A DNA stretch of 64,000 nucleotides. It comes from Spongilla lacustris (taxonomy: Eukaryota > Porifera > Demospongiae > Spongillida > Spongillidae). The notes beneath the pieces are model-generated. The model worked only from the letters and a program-made list of their open reading frames with translations. It had not been told where the DNA came from and did no database searches. The stretch is from contig OX442416.1 in NCBI GenBank assembly GCA_949361645.1, positions 2,281,430 through 2,345,429 of the forward strand. Reading direction: 5' to 3'. Both the position numbers and the translations under genes were made by a program. Below, piece after piece: positions 49,646 through 62,710 of this stretch; the first letter of the stretch is position 1; each line of letters begins with the position of its first letter.

Positions 49646-51079
49646 AACAAGATATAAAAATTTAATATAAATAAATTGGAGGTGTAGGATTTCTTTTAAA
49701 AGTATCAAATTGTGTAAAAAGTAAGGAAACAAGGGATTCCGGAATTAATTTATACAATTATGAATGTATAATTATTAGATACCTACATTTAGCATATATA
49801 GCCCCCTTTTATTCTGTGCATGCTAAATGTAGCTATCTAATAAATATAGGTTAGACACTGAAACCGAGGGATCTACGTGATTTAGAATCCCCGAGGGCCC
49901 TGGGCTGTAGCGTCCCGAGCGGTAGCGAGGGCGCTACTAAGGGCCCGAGGGGATTCTAAATCACGTGGATCCCGAAGGTGACAGTGTCTAACCAATTTAG
50001 ACAATAGCAACGCGTACGAAGCAACCAATTAATTATCACTCAACGCAGCAATTAGATACGTACATAGCAACCGTTTGAATGTATACAAAAAGAAATGGAA
50101 ATCCATGGTGCCGATTTTTTGGACTGGTTATGCGATGGTTCCGATGTGAATGAAGCTTTTAAATTGGATGAAGTAATAGTTGCCGATTTAAATAAAACTT
50201 GCCGTCAGATTTGCCTACCACAAGTGGACAGCACACCAGAAATAAGCGAATGTTTGCAGCACCAAAGACCGACACAGAAGTACAAAAAATAATTGCAGAT
50301 GGTGTTTCAGTAAAAACTCAGGCTGATACAAAATACTGCATTAGAATTTGGAACGAATGGGTAGAAAACAGAGTTGACGAGCAGTTGGATATGGAACGAA
50401 CGGGGCATCGCAGTATCGACGGTATTCGCTCCTATAAAAGAACCGCTGATTTTCAGCGTGAGAATATTTCAGATATTTTGAGCATCAAAACGAGTGGGTA
50501 CCGTGTCCATGCCTTTGCCGATGGTATCAAAACATCCAAACGCAATGAAGAACGTAGTACCTGGAACATATTATTTCCACTCTTGTGCAAACGTAACTTT
50601 TAATATACAGTATGGACCAACATGTACTATAGTAATGCTGAGAGTATCAATGAGCACTGAGCTAACACTTCAATATATCATGTACGCAACTCATGATATT
50701 TAATATTTTTTAAAAAAGGAGTATTCAAAAAGTGCCAGCGGGAGGGATTCTAAGTGCCAGTGGGGGGGGATTCTAAGTGCCAGTGGGGGGGGGGGGGGGG
50801 GGGGATTCTAAGTGCCAGTGGGGGGGATTCTAAGTGCCCAGGGCACTTAGAATCCCCCCCACTGGCACTTAGAGTCCTCTCGAGGTTTCTACCGCGTTTA
50901 GATACCTGCAATTGACCAATCAGATTGCGCGAATCACTTCCGCTATTGTCTAATTATACATTCATAATTGTATAAATTAATTCCGGAATCCCTTGTTTCC
51001 TTACTTTTTACACAATTTGATACTTTTAAAAGAAATCCTACATCTCCAATTTATTTATATTAAATTTTTATATCTTGTT
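49646..51079. mobile_element. TIR element carrying a deleted Crypton recombinase
   Basis: Terminal inverted repeats of about 129 bases with a single visible mismatch (49646-49774 and 50951-51079; AACAAGATATAAAAATTTAA). Inside, in order: hairpin at about 49848-49989 (GGTTAGACACTG ends, GTGATTTAGAATCCCC arms), recombinase remnant 50095-50603, hairpin with G-tracts 50731-50880. Parts recur rearranged at 28010-28500. Confidence 0.8.
50095..50603 (+). pseudogene. Crypton-type tyrosine recombinase, internally deleted
   Basis: Cryptons move through a tyrosine recombinase. The N-terminal part (50095 on, one frame change before about 50235) leads into RMFAAPKTDTEVQK and YCIRIWNEWVENR, the N-terminal core-binding region of the Crypton/DUF3504 family. 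It is followed directly, in frame, by VDEQLDMERTGHRSIDG and IRSYKRTADFQ, the C-terminal end with the conserved GHRS motif and the candidate nucleophile Tyr in RSYKR. The central several hundred residues, with the other catalytic residues, are missing. Not an active recombinase; the C-terminal extension after DILSIKTSG is not family-like. Confidence 0.8.
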
Positions 51080-51118
51080 ATAATAATATTAATATTGTGC
51101 GCGGTCATCGCCATTCGT

Positions 51119-51263
51119 TAGTTGGGCGCAGCCCGACCTTTGGGTCCGGGATCATGGATTCGTACCCATCTGATAGCGTATGTGGGCTATTATCACATGT
51201 AGCCCAGATACGGTACAAATCCAGGTATACCCGACCTTCCCCCTATTGGGCTACGCCCAACTA
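51119..51263. mobile_element. MITE with 9-bp target duplication
   Basis: Ends TAGTTGGGCGCAGCCCGAC and GGGCTACGCCCAACTA in inverted orientation, 145 bases. GCCATTCGT is repeated exactly at both sides (51110-51118 and 51264-51272). Same duplication length and TAG start as the 23663-23724 insertion. Confidence 0.85.
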
Positions 51264-51923
51264 GCCATTCGTCACGATTCCAACTGAATATTAATTGGCG
51301 CGCTAATACGGAGTCTAAAAGTTACAGGAAGAAATCTGGTGCATGTAGGCTTGTAGCATAACGCAGGTTAAAAACAAAGAACTTCCATGACAATAAAATA
51401 TGCTAAGCAACCGCACCAACGATGGAGCGGATTGAGATCAGTGAAACGCGTATACGGCTGTGAACTGAAGTGTATAATGTTAGGGTCAACTATCGATAAG
51501 GTTTTGAGCTTATCAGTAATTATCAGTAAGTAAACACCTATTATCGAATATTTACTGAAATTACTCTACGCCTATCGATAAAAAAACTTACCGATAAGCT
51601 TTCTTACTGAACGGTAATGATTACCGCTAAGGTAATAGGCGTGTCCAAAGGGTATCTGTTGGCATCTTAGTATCATTTGGCATCCGTGGATCCAGTAGGT
51701 TGTGGCCTTCCTTATTAGTTCCTTGCATGCATTCCTTCATAGCCTGCAGCAAGGTTATTGATGGGTTCCCAAGTGTTGTGTGCGGACTATTAACGGTCCT
51801 TGGTCCAACCTACCCATTTAATTTCGTACTTTGGTTGGCCTTCGATGGCCAATTCAATAATCTCCTTCGGAATAACCTGCACGATATTTTGCAAGGAAAC
51901 TGCAATGGCAACTTGTGATCATA
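51264..51923. other. Unassigned DNA
   Basis: A small set of TATCGATAA/TTATCAGTAA inverted motifs at 51493-51600. No gene. Confidence 0.3.
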
Positions 51924-53164
51924 CAGGGTGTCCACGAATGAACGCAACGCTTTTGATTGTGAATAACTTTTGATAGGATGGAGCAAACAATCTGGTATTT
52001 TGACACAAAGTTGGTCGGTTTCCTCAAAATTTTTTCCATTAATTTAATTAATACATTATTAATAATGCTAATTAATTTTAATAAGCACAACAAATTAACT
52101 GATTTAAAAGTTCGTCTGTGTTCAGGTATCGATTGTGAAGCTTCGATCAAAATATTGGATTTTTTCCACCTACTAAACTGAAACGACGATCCACTGCGCA
52201 CACGACCTCGTCCTAAGACTTAATCTCGTGATTAAATCGCTGTTATAGTCACGTGATATACGGAGGCGGATCTTTAAGCACTCAGACCTGATGCCCCACC
52301 TTTTAGTGGGTGTCACATCACGTGATACAATTCGAAGGCGGATGCAACTCTGTATGCCCCACCTCCTGGTGTTGCAAGTCCACTTTTAATTAGCCTTCCT
52401 CTAAGCTAATTATCCATGTTTACAAGCATCGAATGTGGTGCGCCTCAATTAGCACAATCGCACAGAGAGGCAATGAACGGTGTGGTACGTACGGATTGAT
52501 ATGCGGTGCCATTCTATGAGTTAGTGAATCTGAGACGCACACACGCGGGTTAGTAGACACGCAAAAATGAATTGATCACATACCTTCCAGCTCTCTCAGA
52601 GCTAATAATAGCCTATACCAGCATCTCAAGCAGCACGCAGTAACTTGTGCGCAGACCTGATTTTGTCTCATAGCTAGGCTACATGTATATCGTTGTGTCT
52701 ACGGCTTAAAGAATACTTTTGTGTCATGTGAGTGCCATTTATGGAAGCCTCGTACCATCCATATGTGAAGGGTCAGTGAGCATTCAAGCCTCCATCTAAG
52801 GGTGTGCTTTCATTTAAATTGTAACGTTGTGTGTTATTCCTTCAGTAAAAAATAACGGAATAGATATGGGAAAAGTTCCAGTTTTAAAGAAAGACCTGTG
52901 CAAGGGCGTCGCGCCCTATAGGGCCGGTCCGGCCATGGCCGTACCAAATTTTAAGGACTGCACCCAACCACACCCCCTACATGTATTAACTATTGAGGTT
53001 ATATGAAAAGTTAATGAATCGATAACATACATATACGTATGTACATACGTATATACGTACACGCAATCATACAATATGACTTCCGTACGCATGCGCGCAA
53101 AGTCTGATTGCTTTGCAGCTGCTTGATTTTTTTTTTTGTCCTTTCTTTTTATAGCCAGTAATCA

Positions 53165-53553
53165 ATGAGTTCTAGCTCTAGTACCACGGGGTTGCGCACT
53201 AACACGCCCACGGAGAAAATAATAGCGCCAAATCAACCATCATTGCATTGCAGGGTTTTCCTAAACGAAGTTTTGCCCAAGTACACCCGAAAAAGCGATC
53301 ATTTCGGTTTAAAACCTGGAATTGGCTGCACTACGATAAAGCGCGTGACTTAGTGTTGTGCTACATTTGTGTGAATGCTCGTATTGAAGGCAATGTTTCG
53401 AGTGGGCATAATGTCTACTCTATTATCTATGATGACAGCCATACTACTTTCTCTAGTTCTGGGTATTCGAACTGGAAAGATGCCACAGTAAAATTCAAAC
53501 GACACGAGCAATCTGATCAATCAGAGCAGATTTTGCATGAGTTTTTCTACTAA
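53165..53553 (+). pseudogene. hAT transposase N-terminal TTF-type zinc finger
   Basis: Start at 53165 (MSSSSSTTGLRTNTPTEK), frame change near 53255, then PKKRSFRFKTWNWLHYDKAR, LVLCYICVNARIEG (C-x2-C) and YSNWKDATVKFKRHEQSD, the zinc-binding N-terminal domain of ZMYM/hAT transposases. The rest of the transposase is absent. It lies in the extra segment of the left foldback arm, followed by the GC-rich hAT module. Confidence 0.7.
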
Positions 53554-53740
53554 AAGCGTTGGCTTCTGGGGCTCCGCCCCAGACCCCCGGTGGGGGAGCT
53601 TACAGCGCTCCCCCACACCCCCTTGCTGGGCGGGAGGGGTGCCCCCCTCCCGCACCCTCCCCGGGACGATGGGTGTGGTTGCCCCTCCCCCGAGCCGTAC
53701 CGAGTTTTTGACCCTTCCGACGCCCCTGCTGTGTGCTTTG
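53554..53740. repeat. GC-rich hAT-associated module
   Basis: AAAAGCGTTGGCTTCTGGGGCTCCGCCCCAGACCCC and GGGGGAGCTTACAGCGCTCCCCCA palindromes, shared with 43590-43680 (opposite strand) and 62255-62330. It probably marks one end of a hAT family. Confidence 0.65.
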
Positions 53741-55104
53741 CAATCATGATGTCAGCTACCCTTAATTATTGCTGGTTTTAGATGATAGTGTGCACAAATT
53801 CTGTTACTTAGGGTCAATTTATTTTAAAGCACCGACAAATGTTACAAACCTCCAGCAAGGTTTTAGATGATTTGTTTAAAGAGAAGCTGTGCTTTACTTT
53901 CAATGCTCCATTGTTTGAAGCTCGTGTATGGATGATATCATGGAAAGTGTGCCGTTTAAAGATAGGGTGTGCTTTAATTTCAATGCATAAAATTTTGAGT
54001 CTCTAAGCTAGATACCTCGTTTTAAATAACAAACCTGTGTGCTTGCATCAAGTTGTAGCTATTTCCATATCATAATGTTTTTAACCTTTGCTCATGGATA
54101 TCTGTTACTTTATGCTTGACAGCCTAATATTGCAACCTACCAGTTAGGATTGGGGAAAGATGAATCATGTAGGGACAGACTGTAGTATTTAAGTGAGTCG
54201 TGTTTTTATGTTAGGGGCCGATGCTTTCATTTTAGAGTATCAGCTTATGTGTCAAGATGATTTCATGGAAAGAGTACTAGTGCCATTTAAGGATAGGGTG
54301 TGCTTTAATTTCAGTGCATAACATATGGGTAGGCTCTCGTATTTAGGAAATGCCTATAGATCTAGTTGTGATTTGAAGAATTGCTTTAGTATCAACTTCC
54401 ATCGTGATGTGGGCCTCTTGGCTAGTTCCAGATCATGTTGTTCTTAAATTATGCTTTAACAGACTCCTTTGTTATGTCACAGTGTTTTAAAGCATTGAAT
54501 AATGTTTACAGCTTCCAGCAAGGTTTAAAATGTTTGGGAAGATAGCTGTGTCTTAAGACAACAATTACATGCATCATGTTGTGATCCTAGCTCTTAGCTA
54601 CATGTAGTTCTCAGATGTTGCTATAATGAAATGGACTTTAGGAGATCCCTGTTGTGATGTTGCAAGCCTCCTGCTAGGTTTTAGATGGTTGGATATAAGT
54701 GTGGTGCATGTCCTTACATCAATAATATTGTGAGACTTTTAGCTACTCAGTACTGCGTCACCAAGTCAATGTAAAGTACTCTCTGCTTTAAGAGACTCAG
54801 GTGTTACATGTGTATGTGTGCTTAGAAAAGCTCTGTGTTCTTGAAAATGTATGTTAAAGCTACAAATTACATATGTAGGAACTGTAGAGTATTGGCTGTT
54901 TTAAGAAGGAGATGTTGTGAGCAATTTAGCTAATTTCAAGTTCCCTGGACATTGTGCATGCATGTTATCTGAGGGTATGCTTTAATTTCATACCATCTAG
55001 TTATGTGTTTGCACACAAAAGGGTTGAGCATACTGTTAAAGTATGCACTTGAAAAACTTCTGGCTAAATGAGGTGTGCTTTTATTCAAATGTTGTGAGCT
55101 TCAT

Positions 55105-55149
<45 letters not shown>

Positions 55150-55229
55150 ATGTGTGTGCGTGTGTGTGCGTGTGTGTGCGTGTGTGTGCGTGTGTGTGTG
55201 TGCGTGTGTGTGTGTGCGTGTGTGTGTAT
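55105..55229. repeat. (GT)n microsatellite, left foldback arm
   Basis: GT repeat with GTGTGTGC variants, flanked by GAGCTTCATG on its left. The right foldback arm has a CA repeat at the mirrored place. Confidence 0.95.
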
Positions 55230-58200
55230 ATGTTATTGATGGTAGAGTCTCTGTTTTAAAAACCTCAGGACTGTTGTTATGGGAGGATTGACTTCATTTT
55301 TGGTTACAAGCCTCCAGCTAAGTTTCAGATGTGTATTTTTCATAGAGTTGTCGCTGCATCATGATCAGGTTGTGATTGAGCCATGTAGCTAGTTCAATAT
55401 CATAATGTTTGTTATTGCATATGCTTTAAAGCCCTCTTATTTTAAGTGACTCATGTCTTTATGTCATGATGTGCTTATCAACTCAATTGTGTCAAACTTT
55501 CAGCTAGATTTTAAAATGCCATTTTATAAGAGAAGGAATGCATCAAGTAGCAAGTTCGCATTTCATAGTTGCATGGGGTAGATTCTCTTGTTTTGTTATG
55601 TGAGCTTTCAATCCCTGACGAGTAAAGTAATATTTGCACAAAACGATTGTGCATGCTGCTGAGGTATGAAAACTGCTGTGTTAAATGAGGGTGTGCTTTC
55701 ATTGAAAATGTAAAGTTTTGAGCTTCAAGCTGTGTGTTGCTGTACATGTAAGTTTTAGCTAGATGGTTGGGGAAGGTTGCTTCCATATCATAGTGTGGGC
55801 TGTTCTTTATATCAAGCTGCTTAAAAAAATTCCTGTTGTAATGTTAGGGAATTTACTTTCATTTTTAAGCATGGCAAATGGTATAAGTCTCCAGCAAGAT
55901 TTTAGATCATTTATTTTAAGAGAAGGTGCTCTTTATTTTCAATTCCCACCCCAGATCCTTTTTTGGTGCTTATGAATGGATGGGCTCTCTTCTTCTTAAA
56001 TGCACGACTCAGACGAGCCTTGTTGTGATATGAAGGAGTGTTTTCATTACAAAATAAAAAGTAGATAATGTTACAAGCCAGCATTTAGGTTCACAATGCT
56101 TGGATTTAAGAGCGGTGCATGACTAGCCCGTTAGCTAGTTCCAGGTTATGGTGGGCATCATGCATATTTTTATGTGCTTTCATTTCATGGCATTGAGTGA
56201 TGTAATATGTTGCATAAGGTAAATGGGCATGTTGTTAAAATATTTGCTTAAGGGTAATATGTAATATTTCTTTTTAAAAGAGAAGCCTAGGTTTTACATG
56301 GTTGTGAAGAAAAGAGGTGTGCTTTGCATGATGATGTTATAGCCTCTTAGCTAGCTCCCAGATCACAATTTGTGCTTTTGTTTATGTTGAGAGTATGCTC
56401 TTTTATTTAGACATTCACGTTGTACATGTATGTTAGGGAGTGCTTTCATTTCAGAGTATATGTGTTGAGCCTCTAGCTAGGTGTTAGATGATTTGGAATA
56501 CTGCTGTGTTAAGAGGAGTGCTTTAGTTTGAATGCATCATGTTGCAATCCAATATCCCAGTCTGTTGCTTATGTATGAGTATTTATCTTATTTAATTAGC
56601 ATCCAGTTATGCAATGTTTCCTAAGGCGATATGCTGTTGAAGTACAATGTATGTGCTAAGAAAATCCCTGTGTTAAATAAGGGTGTGCTATTTATTGTAA
56701 TATTGTGAGCTTCTAGCTTTAATTTGTGATTCCTTTTAAAAAATTACATGTAAATAGTAGTCTCTGCTTAAATTTATATCTGTATGTTTTAGATGAGTGG
56801 GAAGTGCCATTTTAAGAGAGGGCGTGCTTTGATTCATCACGTTGCCTACATGTATGTATGGGTAGACACTCTTCTTTAAGAGACTCCTGTTTTCAAGCAT
56901 CACATTTTCGGATGATTAGATGCATCATGTTGTGAGATACCTAGCTGGTTTCAAAATTATGTACATAAATGGCTGCTTTGCTTTAAGAGACACTTGTGTG
57001 CATTCATTTCAAAGCTATCTGTAATAAAATTTTGAACTATGTGCTTAGAAAACCTCTGCATTAAATGACGGAGTGATAATTGGGAAGAATGCTGTTTTAA
57101 GACAGCAGCTGCTTTAATGCATCCTGTTTTAGCCCCTAAGCTATTTACAGATATGATTAAGCTGGGGTTTAAGGTTTTATGTGATATGCATGTTGCGTGT
57201 TCCAGTTTTCATAGTCAGGCTATGTGTGCAGGGGTAAATTCTCTGTTTTTTGTTTTGTTTTTTTTTGTTGGTTTTTTGTTATGTGAATATGTGCTTTCAA
57301 TACAGACAGTAATTTAATCCTGCACTAATTGAGCAATTTACACATGCTGTTAAAGTTTGTGCTTGGAAGAGCTCTGTGTTAAGTTAGCCGAGCATCATCA
57401 TAAATAATATTAGTGGATGCTTTGAAATGACACTCCCTCACAAAACAGGAGTCTCTTAAAGAAGAGAGTGTCTACCCATACATACATGTAGGCAACGTGA
57501 TGAATCAAAGCAAGCCCTCTCTTTAAATGGCACTTTTCCCACTCATCTAAAACATACAGATATAAATTTAAGCAGAGACTACTATTTAATTTTAAATGAA
57601 TTACACAAAGCTAGAAGCTCATAATATTACAATAAAAAGCACACCCTTATTTAACACGGGGATTTTCTTAGCACAAAATTCAACGGCATGTACACCAATC
57701 ACCTTGGAAAAAATTGCATCACTGGAGCACAACCTCTCATGGAGTTGGAGAACTTCACGATGCATCCAAATTAAGCACTCCTCTTAACATACATGTAGCA
57801 GCCTTCCATATCATCTAACACCTAGCTAGAGGCTCGACACATTAGCTTATACTCTGAAATGAAAGCACACCCTAGAGTGTCTTAAATAAAAGAGCATACC
57901 CTCAACATAAACAACAGCACAAATTGTGATTTGGACTTCTCTTTTAAAAAGAAACTCACAATATTACATATTACCTTAAACACATTTACCTTGTGCAATG
58001 TATTACATCACTCAATGCAATGAAATGAAAGCACATAAAAATATGATGCCCACCATAACCTGGGAACTAGCTAACGGGCTTGTATCATGAAACAATGTCA
58101 TGCACCGCTCTTAAATCCAAGCATTGTGAACCTAACTGCTGGCTTGTAACATTATCTACTTTTTATTTTGTAATGAAAACACTCCTTCATATCACAACAA

Positions 58201-59867
58201 GGCTCGTCTGAGTCGTGCATTTAAGAAGAAGAGAGCCCATCCATTCATAAGCACCAAAAAAGGATCTGGGGTGGGAATTGAAAATAAAGCACACCTTCTC
58301 TTAAAACAAATGATCTAAAACCTTGCTGGAGGCTTATACCATTTGCCAGTGCTTAAAAATGAACGTAAACCCTAACATAGCAACAGGAATTTTTTAAAGC
58401 AGCTTGATATTAACAACAGCACACACTATGACCTGGAATTAGCATAGTTTAAAACTGTAACCTTCCCCATAATATAAAACCTACAAGTGTATTTTTAAGC
58501 ATGCAGAGACTACCTCTAACCTTACTTTTAAAGGAAAAACACTCACAGCTAAAAGCTCACAACATTACATTTTCAATAAAAGCTCACCCTCATTTAACAC
58601 TAGTTTTCATACCTCCACAGCATGGACAATCACTTTGTGCAATGATTTCTTTACTGGATACATAATGATATTGAAAGTACACCCTCACATAACAATAAAG
58701 CTACCCACATGTTGGTCTGGACACCTGTGACCTGGGAAGCATGATGCATGCCCTCTCCTAAAGGTGCAGTGCAGTGTCTTCCTATGAAAATGTAGCTGAA
58801 GGGTACACAATGGCATAACAGAAAACATGAGACACTTAAAACAAGAGAGCCTTAAAGCAGAGTCCATCCATACGCAACGTAGATATGGAACAAAGTACAA
58901 GGCTCAGATGCAACCACAACTCTATGAAAACAGCAGTCTTCACAATCATCTGAAACTAAGCTGGAGGTTTGCAAGGTTCCAAACATGAATCAAAACTTCA
59001 AGTCACAACAAGAGAAGTATTTTAAAGCAGAAATATACAATAACTATAAAACCATAACACACGCAGCCACAAAATTTCAACATAAGCACACTCTCATTTA
59101 ACACAGACGTTTTCCAACCACCACGCACAATTAGTTAGCATAACTGGATGGTTAAAATAAAAAACCTTGCTGGAAGCTTGTAACATTTGTCAGTGCTTTA
59201 AACCAACAGAATTTGTTTAAAAAGCAGATCAATTACACAAGCAACAGCTTAAACTATCATCTGGAACTAGCAATAAGGCTCACATCTTGATGCAAAGTAG
59301 ATCTTTTTATAAATAGTAATCTTCCAACTCATCTAAAACCTACCGGTGTTCTAACCTTATTTTACAAATAACACACATCTAGAAGTGCACAACTTTACGT
59401 TGTAAAGTACACCCACATTTAACACTGTGGTTTTCATACCTCAGCTACATGTACAATCATTCTGTGCAAAGATTACTTTACTGGACCGGTATTGAAAGCT
59501 CACATAACAAAACAAGAGAACTATGACATGGGAACTTGCTACATGATGTATTCCTTCTCATTAAAAATGGCAGTTTTCCTATGAAAATCTAGGTGAAGGT
59601 TTGACACCATTGAGTTGATAGGCACACCATGACATGATGTGAGTCAATTTAAATAATAGGGCCTTAAATCATATGCAACAACAACCATTATAATCTTGAA
59701 CTAGTTACGTGGCTCAATCACAACCTGATCATGATGCAACGACAACTCTATGAAAAATACACATCTGAAACCTAGCTAGAGGCTTGTAACCAAAAATGAA
59801 CTCACAACCTCCCACAACAACAGTCCTGAGGCTTTTAAAACAGACTCTACCATCAATAACATATAAA

Positions 59868-60019
<152 letters not shown>

Positions 60020-60990
60020 ATGAAGCTCACAACATTTAAATAAAAGCAAACCCTCATTTAGCCAGAAGTTTTTCAAGTGCATACTTTAACAGTATGCTCA
60101 ACCCTTTTGTGTGCAAACACATAACTAGATGATATGAAATTAAAGCATACCCTCAGATACTTAGTGCTCACATGCATGCACAATGTCCAGGGAACTTGAA
60201 ATTAGCTAAATTGCTCAATGCTTGGTATAGGCTATTATTAGCTCTGAGAGAGCTGGAAGGTATGTAATCAATTCATTTTTGCGTGTCTACTAACCCGCGT
60301 GTGTGCGTCTCAGATTCACTAACTCATAGAATGGCACCGCATATCAATCCGTACGTACCACACCGTTCATTGCCTCTCTGTGCGATTGTGCTAATTGAGG
60401 CGCACCACATTCGATGCTTGTAAACATGGATAATTAGCTTAGAGGAAGGCTAATTAAAAGTGGACCCGCAACACCCACGTAGGAGGTGGGTTGCATCCGC
60501 CTTCGAATTGTATCACCTGATGTGACACCCACTAGAAGGTGGGGCATCAGTCTGATACTTAAAGATCCGCCTCCGTATATCACGTGACTATAACAGCGAT
60601 TTAATCACGCGATTAAGTAGGACGAGGTCTTGTGCGCATGCATATGCGAAGAAAAATAGGCAGTGGATCGTAGTTTCAGTTTAGTAGGTGGTATTTTGAT
60701 CGAAGCTTCAGCTTCACAACCGATACCTGAACACAGACGAACTTTTAAATCAGTTAATTTGTTGTGCTTATTAAAATTAATTAGCATTGTTAATAATGTA
60801 TTAATTAAATTAATGGAAAAAATTTGAGGAAACCGACCAACTTTGTGTCAAAATACCAGATTTTTTGCTCCATCCTATCAAAAGTTATTCACAATCAAAA
60901 GCGTTGCGTTCATTCGTGGACACCCTGTATATAGAGTTAAATCATCATACGTTTCATTGCCAAGTGCTCTTTAAATAGATACAGGATTAA

Positions 60991-61000
60991 GAGAGAGAGA

Positions 61001-61062
<62 letters not shown>

Positions 61063-61091
61063 GGAGTGAGAAGAGAGAGGGGAGAGAGAGA
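60991..61091. repeat. (GA)n microsatellite
   Basis: GA repeat with a few GGGA interruptions, just outside the foldback element. Confidence 0.95.
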
Positions 61092-61239
61092 AAATACAGT
61101 TGCAGAAAGTATTTGTACATTGGACACATAAGAACATTTCACAGCCAAAAGATGTGGACAAACAATGGCTAACTATATCTCCATGGCAACGTGTGTGAGT
61201 GCGTCAAGATAACAAATACTAGGTGAAAGGAGATGTGCA

Positions 61240-61422
61240 TTAACTAGGATAACTAGAGAGTCCCTCTAAGCTCCCCGTGAAGCGCAGTCTGCTGTGTTGC
61301 TGGTGCGATGTGTTGTAGTTATTGGCAACCAAAATGCTGACACAGTCCAGATGCCCCGCCTCCTGGGCACACTGCATTGGTGTGCGTTTATTGGCATCTG
61401 GCAGGTTCATATTTGCACCATT
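61240..61422 (-). CDS. Ankyrin-repeat protein, terminal exon
   Basis: Minus strand. A good acceptor (pyrimidine-rich, ending CACTTCTAG) opens a frame that starts NGANMNLPDANKRTPMQCAQ and continues AGHLDCVSILVANN, one ankyrin repeat with the usual TP and GH..C turns, then a short tail (RLRFTGSLEGLSSYPS) and TAA. Ankyrin repeats bind partner proteins. Upstream exons should lie at higher coordinates; none is clear before the hAT relic at 62.7 kb, so the gene may be split by a long intron or by insertion. Confidence 0.6.
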   Translation of the reverse strand, partial: NGANMNLPDANKRTPMQCAQEAGHLDCVSILVANNYNTSHQQHSRLRFTGSLEGLSSYPS

Positions 61423-61429
61423 CTAGAAG

Positions 61430-62040
61430 TGAACAGGCAAAGGCAATAAGTATGGCACATGCCATATAAGGTATCATTTATGATGTCATTATAACAAAAG
61501 CTAGTGCACACCAAATGACACACACATTTACATCAGTGTATCGTGTTTCAGAACGTGTATATTGGAAAGTTAAAAGCACTAGCATGTTATTAAATTATTA
61601 AACTGTTACGGATATCTTAACTAAATGTTTTTTTTTCAGTTGCTATGTAACCAATTAATAACAATAAAGGTATATGGATATCTTAGTTTAACATACATCA
61701 ACTAAACCAACATTCACAATGGGACTTTGAACCACAGATTTATACTTCAGCACTATAACTGCTACTCTGCTTTTCCTTTCAAACTTTAGTTTTAATGCTT
61801 AAATCATTATGCATTACCCTAGGGTAACGCACATTTGCTGCCTCTGACTCTCACTAGACATAATGACTACAAACAAGTCCTTTACTATGTGGCATTATTA
61901 TCTGATCCCAACATCCGCCTGTACTTAACTGATCTATAGTGCTCCATACATTTTATGTCATACACATTACCCCTTGGGGAACGTGATGCTTGTGCAGATA
62001 AGACGTTAACTTTTAATTTACAACGTACCGGACGTCATCC
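61430..62040. other. Probable intron or intergenic DNA
   Basis: No coding frame or repeat that I can support. Confidence 0.3.
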
Positions 62041-62047
62041 CATCCGG

Positions 62048-62390
62048 GGGGCCAAGGGCGGATACAGGAATAATGAAAAGGGGCAGAGGACACGGCAGGA
62101 CTGTCCAAAAATTGTTAATTAAAAAAATACGAAGAGGCTCTGAGTTTCAGTGAATGAACGGTGAGTTCAGATCATGATCGGCGCATCGAGCATTAGCTAT
62201 TATAGGGGCTGGATCCATAAAAAATTTTGCGTAGTTTTGGAGGGGTTTCCAACGCAAAAAGCGTTGGCTTCTGGGGCTCTGCCCCAGACCCCAATGGGGG
62301 AGTTTACAGTGCTTCACCATACCCCCTAGCTGGGCAGGCCATGCCCTCCCCAAGATGGTTCCACCTACATGTACGGATCCGCCCCGCCCT
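62048..62390. mobile_element. hAT-like element remnant with GC-rich module
   Basis: GGGCGGATACAGGAA at the left and ACGGATCCGCCCCGCCC at the right, like the ends of 43524-44594. Contains the module GCGTTGGCTTCTGGGGCTC (62261) seen also at 53560. Confidence 0.5.
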
Positions 62391-62710
62391 TCCCCTTTCA
62401 GCCCCCCTAACTATCCGCTACTGCAAAACAGCATAATGAGGCACTACTAATCAATGAAGTATGACTTTATAAGAATTGCGTGTGTAGTCTTGTTATCTGT
62501 CCACAGCATCTCCTAAATCTATTGCTATGTTTCTATGGACATGCAATAAAGTTAGACTACTAAGTCTGATCTCTCCCTTTGGTGTCCTCAAAAAAAGGCA
62601 TGTCGACGTAGAGCTGCGAATGTATGTTCGGCCTCGCAAGATGTTAAAGGAATTGCACTCATTATTCTCAACAGAGTAGAACAGCCTACTGTCACACTTT
62701 GTTTAGGGCT

